Shown here one piece after another: positions 23,895 to 32,864 of a stretch of 64,000 nt of DNA (position 1 is its first letter; the number at the start of each line of letters is the position of its first letter). This DNA comes from an uncultured Lachnospiraceae bacterium (GTDB taxonomy: Bacteria; Bacillota; Clostridia; Lachnospirales; Lachnospiraceae): assembly GCA_951801955.1 (NCBI GenBank), contig CATOOV010000005.1:21011-85010 (forward strand). The letters are read 5' to 3'. The notes under the pieces are model-generated. The model worked only from the letters and a program-made list of their open reading frames with translations. It was not told the DNA's origin and ran no database searches. The translations under genes were made by a program, and so were the position numbers.

Positions 23895-25646
23895 TTAACG
23901 ATTACAACTAATAATTCCTTCTCTGCTGTCCAAAGTCACATACGCCCCTGTTTTCAAAATACTGGTAGCATTTGCGGCATCAACAATAACCGGAATATCC
24001 AGGCTCAGCCCTGCAACTACCGCATGGGAATTGTCACCGCCTTCCTCAACAATCAGCCCGGAAGCTTTGCGTATCTGCTCCATCATATCATTGTTGGTCT
24101 CCTTTGCCACAATAATGTCCCCTTCTTTAAAATTCTTTTTCAGTTCCTCTGCATTTCTGCAGACACATATGTTCGCAGATACAGTTTTCTCATTGATGCC
24201 TTGTCCGGTGGCAAGGATATGTCCAGCTACATGGACTTTCAAAATATTCGTAGTCCCTGAAACGCCCAGTGGGACGCCTGCTGTAATAACCGTAATGTCT
24301 CCCATAGTGACCAGCCCGGCTTTCTCTGCCATATCCACTGCATGTTCGAAGAGTTCATCCGCGTCATCTTTCTGTAAAATCTCCAATGGTGTTACTCCCC
24401 AAGAAAGATTTAACTGACGGCACACTTTCTGATGCATACTTCCGCCAATAATATTGCAGTCTGGGCGGTACTTGGAAATCATCCGTGCCGTTTTTCCTGA
24501 TTGGGTCACTGTAATGATCGCTGCCGCATTCAAATCAATTGCCGTGGTACAGGTCGCATGGCTGATTGCATTGGTGATATCAGGGTTGCTCATTGTTTCC
24601 CGCATCTTAAACCGTGTGGTATAATTGATATCCTGCTCTGTCCGTATGGAAATTTTTACCATCGTCTTCAATGCCTCTACCGGAAACTGTCCTGCTGCAG
24701 TTTCTCCGGAAAGCATTATGGCACTGGTTCCGTCATAAATTGCATTTGCAACATCGGTAGCCTCAGCCCTGGTAGGTCTTGGATTCTTCATCATGGAATC
24801 CAGCATCTGGGTAGCAGTAATGACCTGTTTTCCTGCATCAATGACCTTTTTAATAATCATTTTCTGAATTACTGGCACATCCTCCAAAGGAATTTCCACA
24901 CCCATATCACCTCTTGCCACCATAATTCCGTCTGATACCCGGATAATCTCATCAATGTGATCTACTCCCTGCATATTCTCTATTTTTGCAATGACATTGA
25001 TATTATGGCAGTTCTTTTCCTCAAAAATTTTGCGGATCTGTAAAATATCATCTGCAGTACGCACAAAAGACGCCGCTACAAAATCAAAATCGTTTTCAAT
25101 TCCAAATACAATGTCCTCATAATCCTTATCACCAATATAGGGCATGGACAATTCCACATTGGGCACATTGACGCCTTTCTTATTGGAAATGATTCCACCG
25201 TTTACTACATGGCAGATAATCTCTGTCGCTGTCACTTCCTCCACACTCAGTTCAATCAAGCCGTCATCAATCAGAATTCTGGAACCTGCCTTAACATCCT
25301 TCACCAGATCCTTGTAAGTAATAGAAACTCTGTTCTCATCTCCCACAATCTCTTCCGTTGTCAGAACAAATCTCTGTCCGGCGTGAAGCTGTGCCTTTCC
25401 GCCTTCCAGTTCGCGCAGACGAATTTCAGGACCCTTGGTATCTAACAAAGTTGCAATCGGAAGGTTCAGTTCTTCCCGCAGCTTTTGCACCTTTTTCAGG
25501 CGTTCTCCCTGCTCCTCATGGGTTCCATGGGAAAAATTAAATCTTGCAACATTCATCCCCTCAAGCATCAGCTGCTTTAATACATCATCTTTGTCTGTTG
25601 CTGGTCCCAAAGTACAAATAATTTTTGTTTTTCTCATATTTTTCAT
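23895..25646 (-). CDS. pyk: Pyruvate kinase with C-terminal PEP-utilising domain
   Basis: About 583 aa; ATG 25646 is placed 8 nt after AGGAG, but ATGs at 25649 and 25637 are also possible. The catalytic barrel starts RKTKIICTLGPATD and includes NFSHGTHEEQ, the metal and substrate segment VARGDMGVEIPLEDVP, and TRAEATDVANAIYDGTSAIM. The extra C-terminal domain (about 500-583) has the phosphohistidine-type loop EEGGDNSHAVVAGLSLDIPV seen in PPDK and enzyme I. This extension is normal for Bacilli and Clostridia. It follows arcC by 21 nt, so both ATP-generating kinases are probably co-transcribed. The MITE-like element has inserted at its stop codon without changing the protein end. Confidence 0.95.
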   Translation of the reverse strand: MKNMRKTKIICTLGPATDKDDVLKQLMLEGMNVARFNFSHGTHEEQGERLKKVQKLREELNLPIATLLDTKGPEIRLRELEGGKAQLHAGQRFVLTTEEIVGDENRVSITYKDLVKDVKAGSRILIDDGLIELSVEEVTATEIICHVVNGGIISNKKGVNVPNVELSMPYIGDKDYEDIVFGIENDFDFVAASFVRTADDILQIRKIFEEKNCHNINVIAKIENMQGVDHIDEIIRVSDGIMVARGDMGVEIPLEDVPVIQKMIIKKVIDAGKQVITATQMLDSMMKNPRPTRAEATDVANAIYDGTSAIMLSGETAAGQFPVEALKTMVKISIRTEQDINYTTRFKMRETMSNPDITNAISHATCTTAIDLNAAAIITVTQSGKTARMISKYRPDCNIIGGSMHQKVCRQLNLSWGVTPLEILQKDDADELFEHAVDMAEKAGLVTMGDITVITAGVPLGVSGTTNILKVHVAGHILATGQGINEKTVSANICVCRNAEELKKNFKEGDIIVAKETNNDMMEQIRKASGLIVEEGGDNSHAVVAGLSLDIPVIVDAANATSILKTGAYVTLDSREGIISCNR

Positions 25647-25667
25647 CATACACTCTCCTATCAGCAT

Positions 25668-26600
25668 TTATTTATGGATTAATGTGCCTGCTTCACCCAC
25701 GCTGTCCTCCCTGGAGACATCCAGTTTGGTGATTTGCACACTGCGCACAGCAGAATTACCAATAAATTCAATTGCCGTTTCAATCTTAGGAAGCATTGTT
25801 CCTGGCTCAAACTGCCCTTCTTCCATATATTTCTTTGCCAAAGATACAGTCATCTCATCAATAGTCTGCTCATTTTCTTTACCAAAATTCAGACACACTT
25901 TCTCTACGCTGGTTAAAATCACCAGGCGATCTGCATCCACCATATCTGCGAGTTTACCAGCAGCCGAATCTTTCTCAATCACTGCACTTGCCCCTTTGAG
26001 CTTGTTTCCCTGTGCCAGCACTGGAATACCGCCGCCGCCGCAGGCAATCACCACCTGGTCTGCGTCCAGCAGTGCGCGGATGGCATCAATTTCCACAATA
26101 TCCACAGGTCTTGGAGCCGCTACAATTCTGCGGTATCCTTCCTTTGTCTTTGCAACATGGTTCCCCTTTTTTTCCTCTGCCTCTGCTTCCTCCTCCGTCA
26201 TCACACGCCCAATCACTTTTGTAGGATGGTAAAAAGCATCGTCATAAGGATCTACTAATACCTGGGTGAGAATGGTTGACACCGGCTTATAAATCCCGCG
26301 ATTCAATAGCTCCGTGCGAATGGCATTCTGAAGGTCATAACCGATATACCCCTGGCTCATCGCAGAGCAGACAGACATGGGTGTTGCCGTATATTCAGGA
26401 TAAATCCGGCAAAATTCTGCCATAGCAGTATGAATCATTCCAACCTGTGGACCATTGCTGTGGGAAATAACCACCTGATAATCTTCTTTGATAAAGTCAA
26501 CCACCGCTTTTGCCGTCCTTTTGGTTGCACTTTTCTGTTCTGGCAATGTAGTTCCCAGTGCATCATGCCCTAATGCGATTACGATTTTTTTCTTTCTCAT
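25668..26600 (-). CDS. arcC: Carbamate kinase
   Basis: 310 aa, the usual length, from ATG 26600 preceded by GGAGGG. Typical family segments are IVIALGHDALG, VISHSNGPQVG near the amino end, and VIACGGGGIPVL and AVIEKDSAAGKLAD with nucleotide and carbamoyl-phosphate contacts. The enzyme makes ATP from carbamoyl phosphate in arginine, citrulline or purine-derived ureido breakdown. No arcA or arcB is nearby; its partner here is pyk. Confidence 0.95.
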   Translation of the reverse strand: MRKKKIVIALGHDALGTTLPEQKSATKRTAKAVVDFIKEDYQVVISHSNGPQVGMIHTAMAEFCRIYPEYTATPMSVCSAMSQGYIGYDLQNAIRTELLNRGIYKPVSTILTQVLVDPYDDAFYHPTKVIGRVMTEEEAEAEEKKGNHVAKTKEGYRRIVAAPRPVDIVEIDAIRALLDADQVVIACGGGGIPVLAQGNKLKGASAVIEKDSAAGKLADMVDADRLVILTSVEKVCLNFGKENEQTIDEMTVSLAKKYMEEGQFEPGTMLPKIETAIEFIGNSAVRSVQITKLDVSREDSVGEAGTLIHK

Positions 26601-26624
26601 AAAAAATCCCTCCATATACAGTAG

Positions 26625-26657
26625 GACGCCAATCCTGATACTAGCCGGATTGGCGTC
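26625..26657 (-). terminator. 11-bp hairpin between htrA and arcC
   Basis: GACGCCAATCC and GGATTGGCGTC form a perfect stem with an 11-nt loop. No U-run follows on the minus strand, where it sits just before the arcC ribosome-binding site, so it may be the htrA terminator or a leader structure of arcC. Confidence 0.5.
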
Positions 26658-26706
26658 TCGGTTTATCTTTATCCTACCATATTTTTAGGGATTTTAAAAG
26701 AAAAAT

Positions 26707-28617
26707 TTAATTGTTCTTCCTTCCTAACTTAACGCTTACTTTTTCTTCCTTCCACTCACCATTTTCATTTCTCTGAATGGTCACCTCTACCTCGGTATTT
26801 GCGGCATAGTACTGCATAATATCCTGTAGCCCTTCCATAGATTGGACTTTTCTGCCGTCAAATTCTGTGATCACATCCCCTTTCTTAATCCCTGCCTGTG
26901 CGGCAGCGCTATTCTCAGTTACCATCGTTATATATAAGCCTTCTGGCATTCCGAAGCTCTCTGACAATTCCCCTGTTACATCCTGTCCCGCAACACCTAA
27001 AAATGCGGAGTCAGATTCATCCACCAGTTCTCTATTAATCAAGTCGTTGATAATTGGTTCTGCTGCGGAAATCGGAATGGAATAGCCCATACCTTCCACC
27101 TCAGTATCGGAATATTTTACAGAGTTAATCCCTATTACTTCGCCATTCATATTTAACAGCGCACCGCCGCTGTTACCAGGATTGATTGCCGCATCGGTCT
27201 GAAGCAGGTCATTCGTAATAGAAGCGCCTGTTGTTTCATCTTGTACGGTTACTTCTCTGTCTAGTGCACTGATCACGCCTGTTGTCACTGACTGTCCATA
27301 CCCCAATGCATTTCCAATTGCCACTACCGACTGTCCCACCTTGATGTCATCTGAATTGCCCAGAGTTGCCACCTTAATCTGATTCATGGTATCGCTTGGG
27401 ATATCCTTCACTTTCACTGCAAGTACTGCAAGATCTGTGCTGGCGTCCGTGCCTTTAATCTCTGCTGTTACTTGCTGGTCATCAATGAAATTTACTGTAA
27501 GCTGCGTGGAATTGGCAACCACATGGTTATTGGTGGCAACATAGATTTCTTCCTCTGTCTGCCCTATAATAATCCCACTTCCTGCACTGGAAGTCTCCTG
27601 CTGGAACCTCCTTCCAAAGAAGTCTGCTTCCATCTGTCCCATATTCGTAATGGAGACAATCGAAGGCATTACATTTTCCACAATGTCAGAGACATCTGTA
27701 ACTGTAGTTGCCGTACTTACATTGGTAGCAGACAAGCTGCCATTGTTCACTGTGGGTTTTTCAGCATTTCCTGCTGAAGTTTCCACTTTTGCCTGTTTGC
27801 CTGATGTACGTTCAAAGGCAAGTCCTGTTCCATAAAATACGGTGCTGGACACCAGTCCAAATACTAGGGCAAGCGCTGCACATTTTATGACTGTCATTCC
27901 AAAACTATGTTGTTTCTTCATACCAGAAACTTTCTGTTTCTTCTTTTCTTTCTTATCGGAAGCATTCTTTGCTTCCTGAAAAGCTGGATTGCCTGCAGTG
28001 TAGCTTTGTTCTGTCCCATATCCTTGATTTCCTGTCTGTCCTTCTGAATAACCTTGATTTCCAGTATAACCCTTGGCGCCCTGTGCTGCTGTATATCCCT
28101 GGGTTCCAGCCTGATCTGTAGCATAATCCTGATTTCTGGCATAACTATTGCCGCCTGTCTGGGTATCTCCATAACTCCCTGTTGTATAAGTCCTCTGGGC
28201 GCTGCTGTTCTCCTCTTCTCTTCTCTCATAATAATTGGGATTGCGCTCCTGATTCTCCTGATTCACATAACTGTAAGAATATATGGAGCCGGAAGCGCCT
28301 GTATTTGTGGGAACCTCCTGGCTGGAATCTGCCTGTACCATGTTTCCATTCATCGTATTTCCCATATTTTCCATATTCTCGCTTCCTGTATTCATTGTAT
28401 TTCCTGTATTTTCCATATGATTGCCTCCTGCGTTCATTGTATTGCCTGTATTCTCCATATTTCCACCTCTGTCCCTTTCATTTTCTGTATGTTCCATATT
28501 GTTTTTATCTATTGTATGCTCCATATGGCTTCTAGTAATATCATCCACATGGCCATTTGTATTATGATTCATATTGTTGCTAAAATTATTTTCATTATAA
28601 TTATAATTATTTTCCAT
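26707..28617 (-). CDS. HtrA/DegP-type serine protease with low-complexity cytoplasmic domain
   Basis: 636 aa from ATG 28617 (AGGAGA 8 nt upstream). Residues 1-~215 are Asn/Met/Gly/Gln/Tyr-rich with repeats such as MENTGNTMN and GNQGY. A basic stretch and one transmembrane helix follow (about 235-260). The trypsin-like domain has the triad His (TNNHVVANS), Asp (STDLAVLAV) and Ser (INPGNSGGALLN), and a PDZ domain ends the protein (GITTEF-like strand DVITEFDGRKVQSMEGLQDI). It would degrade misfolded proteins outside the membrane. The long prion-like cytoplasmic tail is much longer than in model HtrA proteins. Confidence 0.93.
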   Translation of the reverse strand: MENNYNYNENNFSNNMNHNTNGHVDDITRSHMEHTIDKNNMEHTENERDRGGNMENTGNTMNAGGNHMENTGNTMNTGSENMENMGNTMNGNMVQADSSQEVPTNTGASGSIYSYSYVNQENQERNPNYYERREEENSSAQRTYTTGSYGDTQTGGNSYARNQDYATDQAGTQGYTAAQGAKGYTGNQGYSEGQTGNQGYGTEQSYTAGNPAFQEAKNASDKKEKKKQKVSGMKKQHSFGMTVIKCAALALVFGLVSSTVFYGTGLAFERTSGKQAKVETSAGNAEKPTVNNGSLSATNVSTATTVTDVSDIVENVMPSIVSITNMGQMEADFFGRRFQQETSSAGSGIIIGQTEEEIYVATNNHVVANSTQLTVNFIDDQQVTAEIKGTDASTDLAVLAVKVKDIPSDTMNQIKVATLGNSDDIKVGQSVVAIGNALGYGQSVTTGVISALDREVTVQDETTGASITNDLLQTDAAINPGNSGGALLNMNGEVIGINSVKYSDTEVEGMGYSIPISAAEPIINDLINRELVDESDSAFLGVAGQDVTGELSESFGMPEGLYITMVTENSAAAQAGIKKGDVITEFDGRKVQSMEGLQDIMQYYAANTEVEVTIQRNENGEWKEEKVSVKLGRKNN

Positions 28618-28657
28618 AACCAACGTCTCCTTTCTTCTTTTGCTCTCCCTTCGTTTC

Positions 28658-28700
28658 TAATTAGCAGTTTACGGAACAATTGTGACTAATTTGTGACTAA
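28658..28700 (-). promoter_or_regulatory. htrA promoter with two 11-bp direct repeats
   Basis: On the minus strand TTAGTCACAAA is followed directly by TTAGTCACAAT (28700-28679). The second repeat includes GTCACA, a poor -35, 17 bp before the -10 TAATTA (28663-28658). One-turn direct repeats over a weak -35 are typical for activation by an OmpR-type response regulator, for example a CssRS-like envelope-stress system. Confidence 0.5.
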
Positions 28701-28808
28701 TATTTTAAAAAAAAGTGTTTTTCCATTTTTGCCGCTAATGTAAATACTGTACCCAAATTTACGGATAACCCTTATAGGATGAGGAATGAAAGAATCTGTT
28801 AACTAGCC

Positions 28809-28865
28809 AAAACCCCAGCCCCTGATTCAAACACTGACAGCGTTTGAATCAGGGGCTGGGGTTTT
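28809..28865 (-). terminator. Strong terminator of glmS
   Basis: A 24-bp perfect stem starts AAAACCCCAGCCCCTGATTC and has a 9-nt loop. On the minus strand it ends in GGGGTTTT. It lies about 100 bp after the glmS stop. Confidence 0.85.
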
Positions 28866-28967
28866 CCAGACTGGCTTCTGCAAGCCCTGGCACGGGATTT
28901 GCTGCACTTTTGCTGGCATCACACATTCCCAATCCCTGCGCCCAAAAAAGAAATGTATCTCGAACTA

Positions 28968-30794
28968 TCATTCCACCGTTACAGATTTCGCAAGATTCCG
29001 TGGTTTATCCACATCACAGCCTTTTCCTACAGATACATAATAGCTAAAGAGCTGCAGGGGAATAATCGCCAGAGAATTGGTAAACCAGCGATTTGTCTGG
29101 GGAATATAGATTACATAATCCGCAGCTTTCTTAATTTCAAGATTCCCAGTATTTGTCACTGCCAATACAAAGGCGCCACGGCTGGTCAATTCTACAATAT
29201 TGCTGATGGTCTTTTTATAAAGTTCTTCCTGAGTCAGCACTGCTGCGACCAACGTCCCCTCCTCAATCAGGGAAATCGTGCCATGTTTTAACTCGCCTGC
29301 CGCATATGCCTCAGAATGGATATAGGAAATCTCCTTAAGTTTTAAGGAACCTTCCATAGAAATGGCATAGTCAAGACCACGTCCCACAAAAAATACATCC
29401 TTTGCAGAAATATACCGGTTGGCAAAATGCTGAATCTTTTCTTTGTTGCTTAATAACATTTCAATCTGCTCCGGCAGCTTCTGTAAATCTTTAAGATACG
29501 ACGCCATCTCTGCCTCTGTAATCTCACCACGAACCTTTGCAAACTGAATGGCAAGGAGATATTCTGCAATCAACTGCGCGCTGTATGCTTTCGTGGTAGC
29601 CACAGCGATCTCCGGACCAGCCCAGGTATACATGACTTTGTCAGCCTCCCTGGCAATGGAACTGCCCACAACATTGACAATACCCAATGTCTGAATCCCC
29701 CTGCCCTTTGCTTCACGCAGCGCAGCAAGGGAATCTGCTGTCTCACCTGACTGGCTGATAATAATTACAAGTTCATCTTCCTGGAGAATTGGATTCCGAT
29801 AACGGAACTCGGAGGCAAGATCCACTTCTACCGGAATACGTGCCATACCTTCAAATACATATTTCGCCGTAACTCCAGTGTGATACGCGGAACCACATGC
29901 CACCATATGGATTTTTCGTATCCTGCGGATTTCCTCATCTGTCATTCCCAGTTCTTCAATATAAACAGCGCCATCCTTAATACGGGGGCTTAAAGTATCC
30001 CTGACTGTCTGGGGCTGCTCATACATCTCTTTTAACATAAAATGTTCATAGCCGCCTTTTTCCGCCGCATTCATATCCCAGTCAATGGTAGTGGATTCCT
30101 TTGTAATTCCTTCCCCATCCACATTATAGAAAAAGATATCCTCTCCCGATAATACTGCAATCTCCTCATTCTGGATAAAATACACATTCCGGGTATACTT
30201 TAAAACCGCAGGCACATCGGAAGCGATCAAATTCCCATCTTTTCCATGCCCTACAATCAAAGGACTGTCCTTGCGCACTGCATAGATTTGTTCTGGATGT
30301 GCTTTAAAAATAATTCCCAGACCATAAGAGCCTTCCACACGATGCATTACTTTGATAATAGCCTCAATGGGATCCCCCTTGTAATAATAATCCAACAGAT
30401 GCGCCACGACCTCTGTATCGGTATCTGAGACAAAATGATAATTTTTGTTTTCCAAATATTTTTTTAATTTCAGGTAATTTTCTATAATTCCATTATGTAC
30501 AACAGCAATGGTTTCCTCCTGGTTAAAATGGGGATGCGCATTGATATTCGAGGGCGCGCCGTGAGTCGCCCACCTGGTATGGCCAATTCCAGACACCCCT
30601 GGCATGGTGGCGCCGTCGTGAGTCAGCTCACTGAGCACCTTTAACCTCCCAATTGCTTTCTGTACTTTTATGTTGTCTCCATCATACACTGCGATACCAG
30701 CGGAATCATAACCCCTATATTCTAACTTAGATAATCCATCAAGCAAAATTGGCGCTGCCTGGGATTCTCCAATATAACCTACAATGCCACACAT
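28968..30794 (-). CDS. glmS: Glutamine--fructose-6-phosphate aminotransferase (isomerising)
   Basis: 608 aa. It begins MCGIVGYIGESQ with the amino-terminal cysteine nucleophile of the glutaminase domain. Two SIS sugar-isomerase domains follow (VACGSAYHTG, ISQSGETADSLAAL; VFFVGRGLDYAISMEGSLKL), ending PRNLAKSVTVE as usual. It makes glucosamine-6-phosphate, the entry to UDP-GlcNAc for peptidoglycan and for the UDP-HexNAc sugars of the nearby polysaccharide locus. The gap to the LCP gene upstream is only 14 nt, so they are one operon and there is no space for a glmS ribozyme. Confidence 0.96.
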   Translation of the reverse strand: MCGIVGYIGESQAAPILLDGLSKLEYRGYDSAGIAVYDGDNIKVQKAIGRLKVLSELTHDGATMPGVSGIGHTRWATHGAPSNINAHPHFNQEETIAVVHNGIIENYLKLKKYLENKNYHFVSDTDTEVVAHLLDYYYKGDPIEAIIKVMHRVEGSYGLGIIFKAHPEQIYAVRKDSPLIVGHGKDGNLIASDVPAVLKYTRNVYFIQNEEIAVLSGEDIFFYNVDGEGITKESTTIDWDMNAAEKGGYEHFMLKEMYEQPQTVRDTLSPRIKDGAVYIEELGMTDEEIRRIRKIHMVACGSAYHTGVTAKYVFEGMARIPVEVDLASEFRYRNPILQEDELVIIISQSGETADSLAALREAKGRGIQTLGIVNVVGSSIAREADKVMYTWAGPEIAVATTKAYSAQLIAEYLLAIQFAKVRGEITEAEMASYLKDLQKLPEQIEMLLSNKEKIQHFANRYISAKDVFFVGRGLDYAISMEGSLKLKEISYIHSEAYAAGELKHGTISLIEEGTLVAAVLTQEELYKKTISNIVELTSRGAFVLAVTNTGNLEIKKAADYVIYIPQTNRWFTNSLAIIPLQLFSYYVSVGKGCDVDKPRNLAKSVTVE

Positions 30795-30808
30795 TTTCTT
30801 TCCTCCTG

Positions 30809-31933
30809 CTAATTGCTGCTTTCTCCAGATACTCCAGTCCGGTATATAATCTCATCACTAATTTTTTGTACGCTCTCTGTTACAGTATAACTTGTTGTCC
30901 CATAAAGGAAATCATGAAGCTGCTTTACATTAGTGGCAAGATCCACTGGAATGACACAGTCTGCATCTTCTTTCTGATAAGATATATCTACAACTACATT
31001 TTTCATATCAAACGGGAATCCTGCATTATCACCCATTTTATAATTAAACGCGTCCATTGCCATGGCTGCCAGCTCTGCTTTTCCAAGACTGGTCTGAATT
31101 TTTGGAAATACTGCGTCAATGAGTTTATTGACTGTACCCATATCTGCTTTCAATGCCTTTTCTACCATTTTATTCACTACAAGGCGCTGGCGTTCCGTTC
31201 TTTTAAAATCATCCCCCATGGTATAACGGATTCTTCCGAACGAGACTGCCTGTACCCCGTTTAACGTATACTTTCCAGCGCCAGGAAGAGGATCATAGGT
31301 CTTTCCTGTCACCTCAGAGGTTTCCACGCAATAATTATTCAGATGCACTGCTTCCTCATCTGTAACTTCCACTTCCACTCCCCCCAAGATATCCACTGCC
31401 TCTGCCACTGCACTGAAATCAAAGGACACATATTCTGCAATATCCAAATCCAGATTTGTATTGAGCATACGTACTGCCTGTTTGGGACCTCCCACGGCAT
31501 AAGCGGCATTTGCCTTGCTGAATGCCTCCCGATTCTCTAAATCTGCCATTTTCAGGAACGTGTCCCGATAAACAGATACCAGACGTACTTCTTTGGTCTC
31601 CTTATCAATTCTCGCCACCATAATCACATCGGAATTTCCACTGTTATAAGTACTGTCTTCCCGATTATCCAGACCAAACAACGCAATGGTAGTATATTCT
31701 CCCAGCACATCCCTTGTCTCTTTGGTCAATTCTTCATTTTTTACTGATTCCGCCTCAAAAGTTTCATCTGTAGTAATCTTGTCCATCTTTGCATTGGTCC
31801 ACAGCCATGCCAGCACGCCGCACAGCACAAGCAGCTCCACACACACCAGTGCAATCCCTCTCCTTAGCCGCTTTGCTTTCTTTATTTTTTTCTCTGACAT
31901 AAGATTGTCCCGATCACTATTTTTCTTTGCCAT
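30809..31933 (-). CDS. LCP (LytR-CpsA-Psr) family glycopolymer-peptidoglycan ligase
   Basis: 374 aa. A basic cytoplasmic start (1-24), one transmembrane helix (about 25-47) and an extracellular LCP domain. Conserved segments are IALFGLDNRE, SGNSDVIMVARID, LVSVYRDT and RIRYTMGDDFKRTERQR, which hold the arginines and aspartates that bind polyprenyl pyrophosphate. LCP enzymes attach teichoic acids or capsule to the wall. Being co-transcribed with glmS and next to the glycan cluster suggests that it couples polymer attachment with precursor supply. A paralogue lies at 46860-47939. Confidence 0.93.
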   Translation of the reverse strand: MAKKNSDRDNLMSEKKIKKAKRLRRGIALVCVELLVLCGVLAWLWTNAKMDKITTDETFEAESVKNEELTKETRDVLGEYTTIALFGLDNREDSTYNSGNSDVIMVARIDKETKEVRLVSVYRDTFLKMADLENREAFSKANAAYAVGGPKQAVRMLNTNLDLDIAEYVSFDFSAVAEAVDILGGVEVEVTDEEAVHLNNYCVETSEVTGKTYDPLPGAGKYTLNGVQAVSFGRIRYTMGDDFKRTERQRLVVNKMVEKALKADMGTVNKLIDAVFPKIQTSLGKAELAAMAMDAFNYKMGDNAGFPFDMKNVVVDISYQKEDADCVIPVDLATNVKQLHDFLYGTTSYTVTESVQKISDEIIYRTGVSGESSN

Positions 31934-32013
31934 ACCTTCACCTTTACCTATTTTTTGCTTTTTGTCTGTTTTTATTACTAATATATTTTTTAATTATTAC
32001 ATACTTATGACTT

Positions 32014-32042
32014 ATATTATAATATTTCCTGTCATTTATCAA
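32014..32042 (-). promoter_or_regulatory. Putative promoter of the lcp-glmS operon
   Basis: On the minus strand, TTGATA (32042-32037) is followed by TATAAT (32021-32016; 15 bp) or TAATAT (32019-32014; 17 bp). It lies about 80 bp before the lcp start. Confidence 0.4.
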
Positions 32043-32114
32043 CCATTATTTTGTTGAATTTCAAACTCATCTCCCAATTTTTGGCATAAAATTACAGTTA
32101 CAAGTAACTGACAT

Positions 32115-32864
32115 TTATCTCACCAAAATCCGTCTGAGAAAACATCCAAAAAATACCAGGCGATTTCGTAACATTTTAAAAATTCCGTAATGATGCATCG
32201 CAGAATTATTATCCCCATGTCTGCGGTACAACAACAGTGGTTCCGGCAAAAAACAAGATTTACCAGCAAAATAATCCCCCAAGATCCCAATCCACTGGTC
32301 ATGCATTTCAATCTGGACCGGAATCGGCAGGATCCTATCTAAAAGTTCCCGCTGGAAAGCCATACAACAACCAATATAACTGTTTTTTATCATATTTTTC
32401 ATTACCCCGGCTTTCGCTCCCCGAAACGCAAAAAAAGACTCCATAAGGATGTGGGAAGGTTCTTTCCCTGCAAACACTTTGGCATCGTGAACCACTACAA
32501 CAGCCTTCTCTTCCTCAAATGCCTGCAGTACCCGTTCCACTTTTCCTGGCAGCCAGATATCATCCTGGTCTGCAAGAAAAATATAACTGCCTTTTGTATT
32601 TTTTATCGCGTGTTCCACATTTTTCTTAATTCCCTGCCTTGGTCCCTGCAGCAGCCTGACTCTTTCATCTTTCTCATACTCTTTCAGAATCAAAGAGGTG
32701 CCATCCTTAGAGCCGTCATCAGAAATCACCAGTTCATCACCGTCTTCTAGCTGTTCCAAAATTGAATCAACCTGCTGCCCCAAGTATGCTTCTCCATTGT
32801 AAGTAACCATAGCCACGGACACACGGATATTTTTATTATCTTCTACCAAAGCTTCCACCCCCAT
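32115..32864 (-). CDS. Glycosyltransferase family 2 (rhamnosyltransferase-like)
   Basis: 249 aa. GT-A fold with VSVAMVTYNGEAYLGQQVDS near the start, ELVISDDGSKDGT and the DxD-type FLADQDDIWLPGKVERV. The middle IEMHDQWIGILGDYF and the end YRRHGDNNSAMHH match RfbF-like rhamnosyltransferases. It overlaps the upstream gene by 22 nt. A TTG five codons inside has the better ribosome-binding site (GGGGGTGG), so the true start may be 32849. It would add a sugar to the lipid-linked glycan at the cytoplasmic membrane face. Confidence 0.9.
   Translation of the reverse strand: MGVEALVEDNKNIRVSVAMVTYNGEAYLGQQVDSILEQLEDGDELVISDDGSKDGTSLILKEYEKDERVRLLQGPRQGIKKNVEHAIKNTKGSYIFLADQDDIWLPGKVERVLQAFEEEKAVVVVHDAKVFAGKEPSHILMESFFAFRGAKAGVMKNMIKNSYIGCCMAFQRELLDRILPIPVQIEMHDQWIGILGDYFAGKSCFLPEPLLLYRRHGDNNSAMHHYGIFKMLRNRLVFFGCFLRRILVR

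Noticed and set aside
28054..28689. Plus-strand 211-codon ORF opposite the htrA amino terminus
   Set aside because: Ile/Cys/Ser-rich antisense of the low-complexity HtrA domain; no ribosome-binding site.
30795..30808. glmS ribozyme/riboswitch
   Set aside because: Only 14 nt separate glmS from the upstream LCP gene, too short for the ribozyme.
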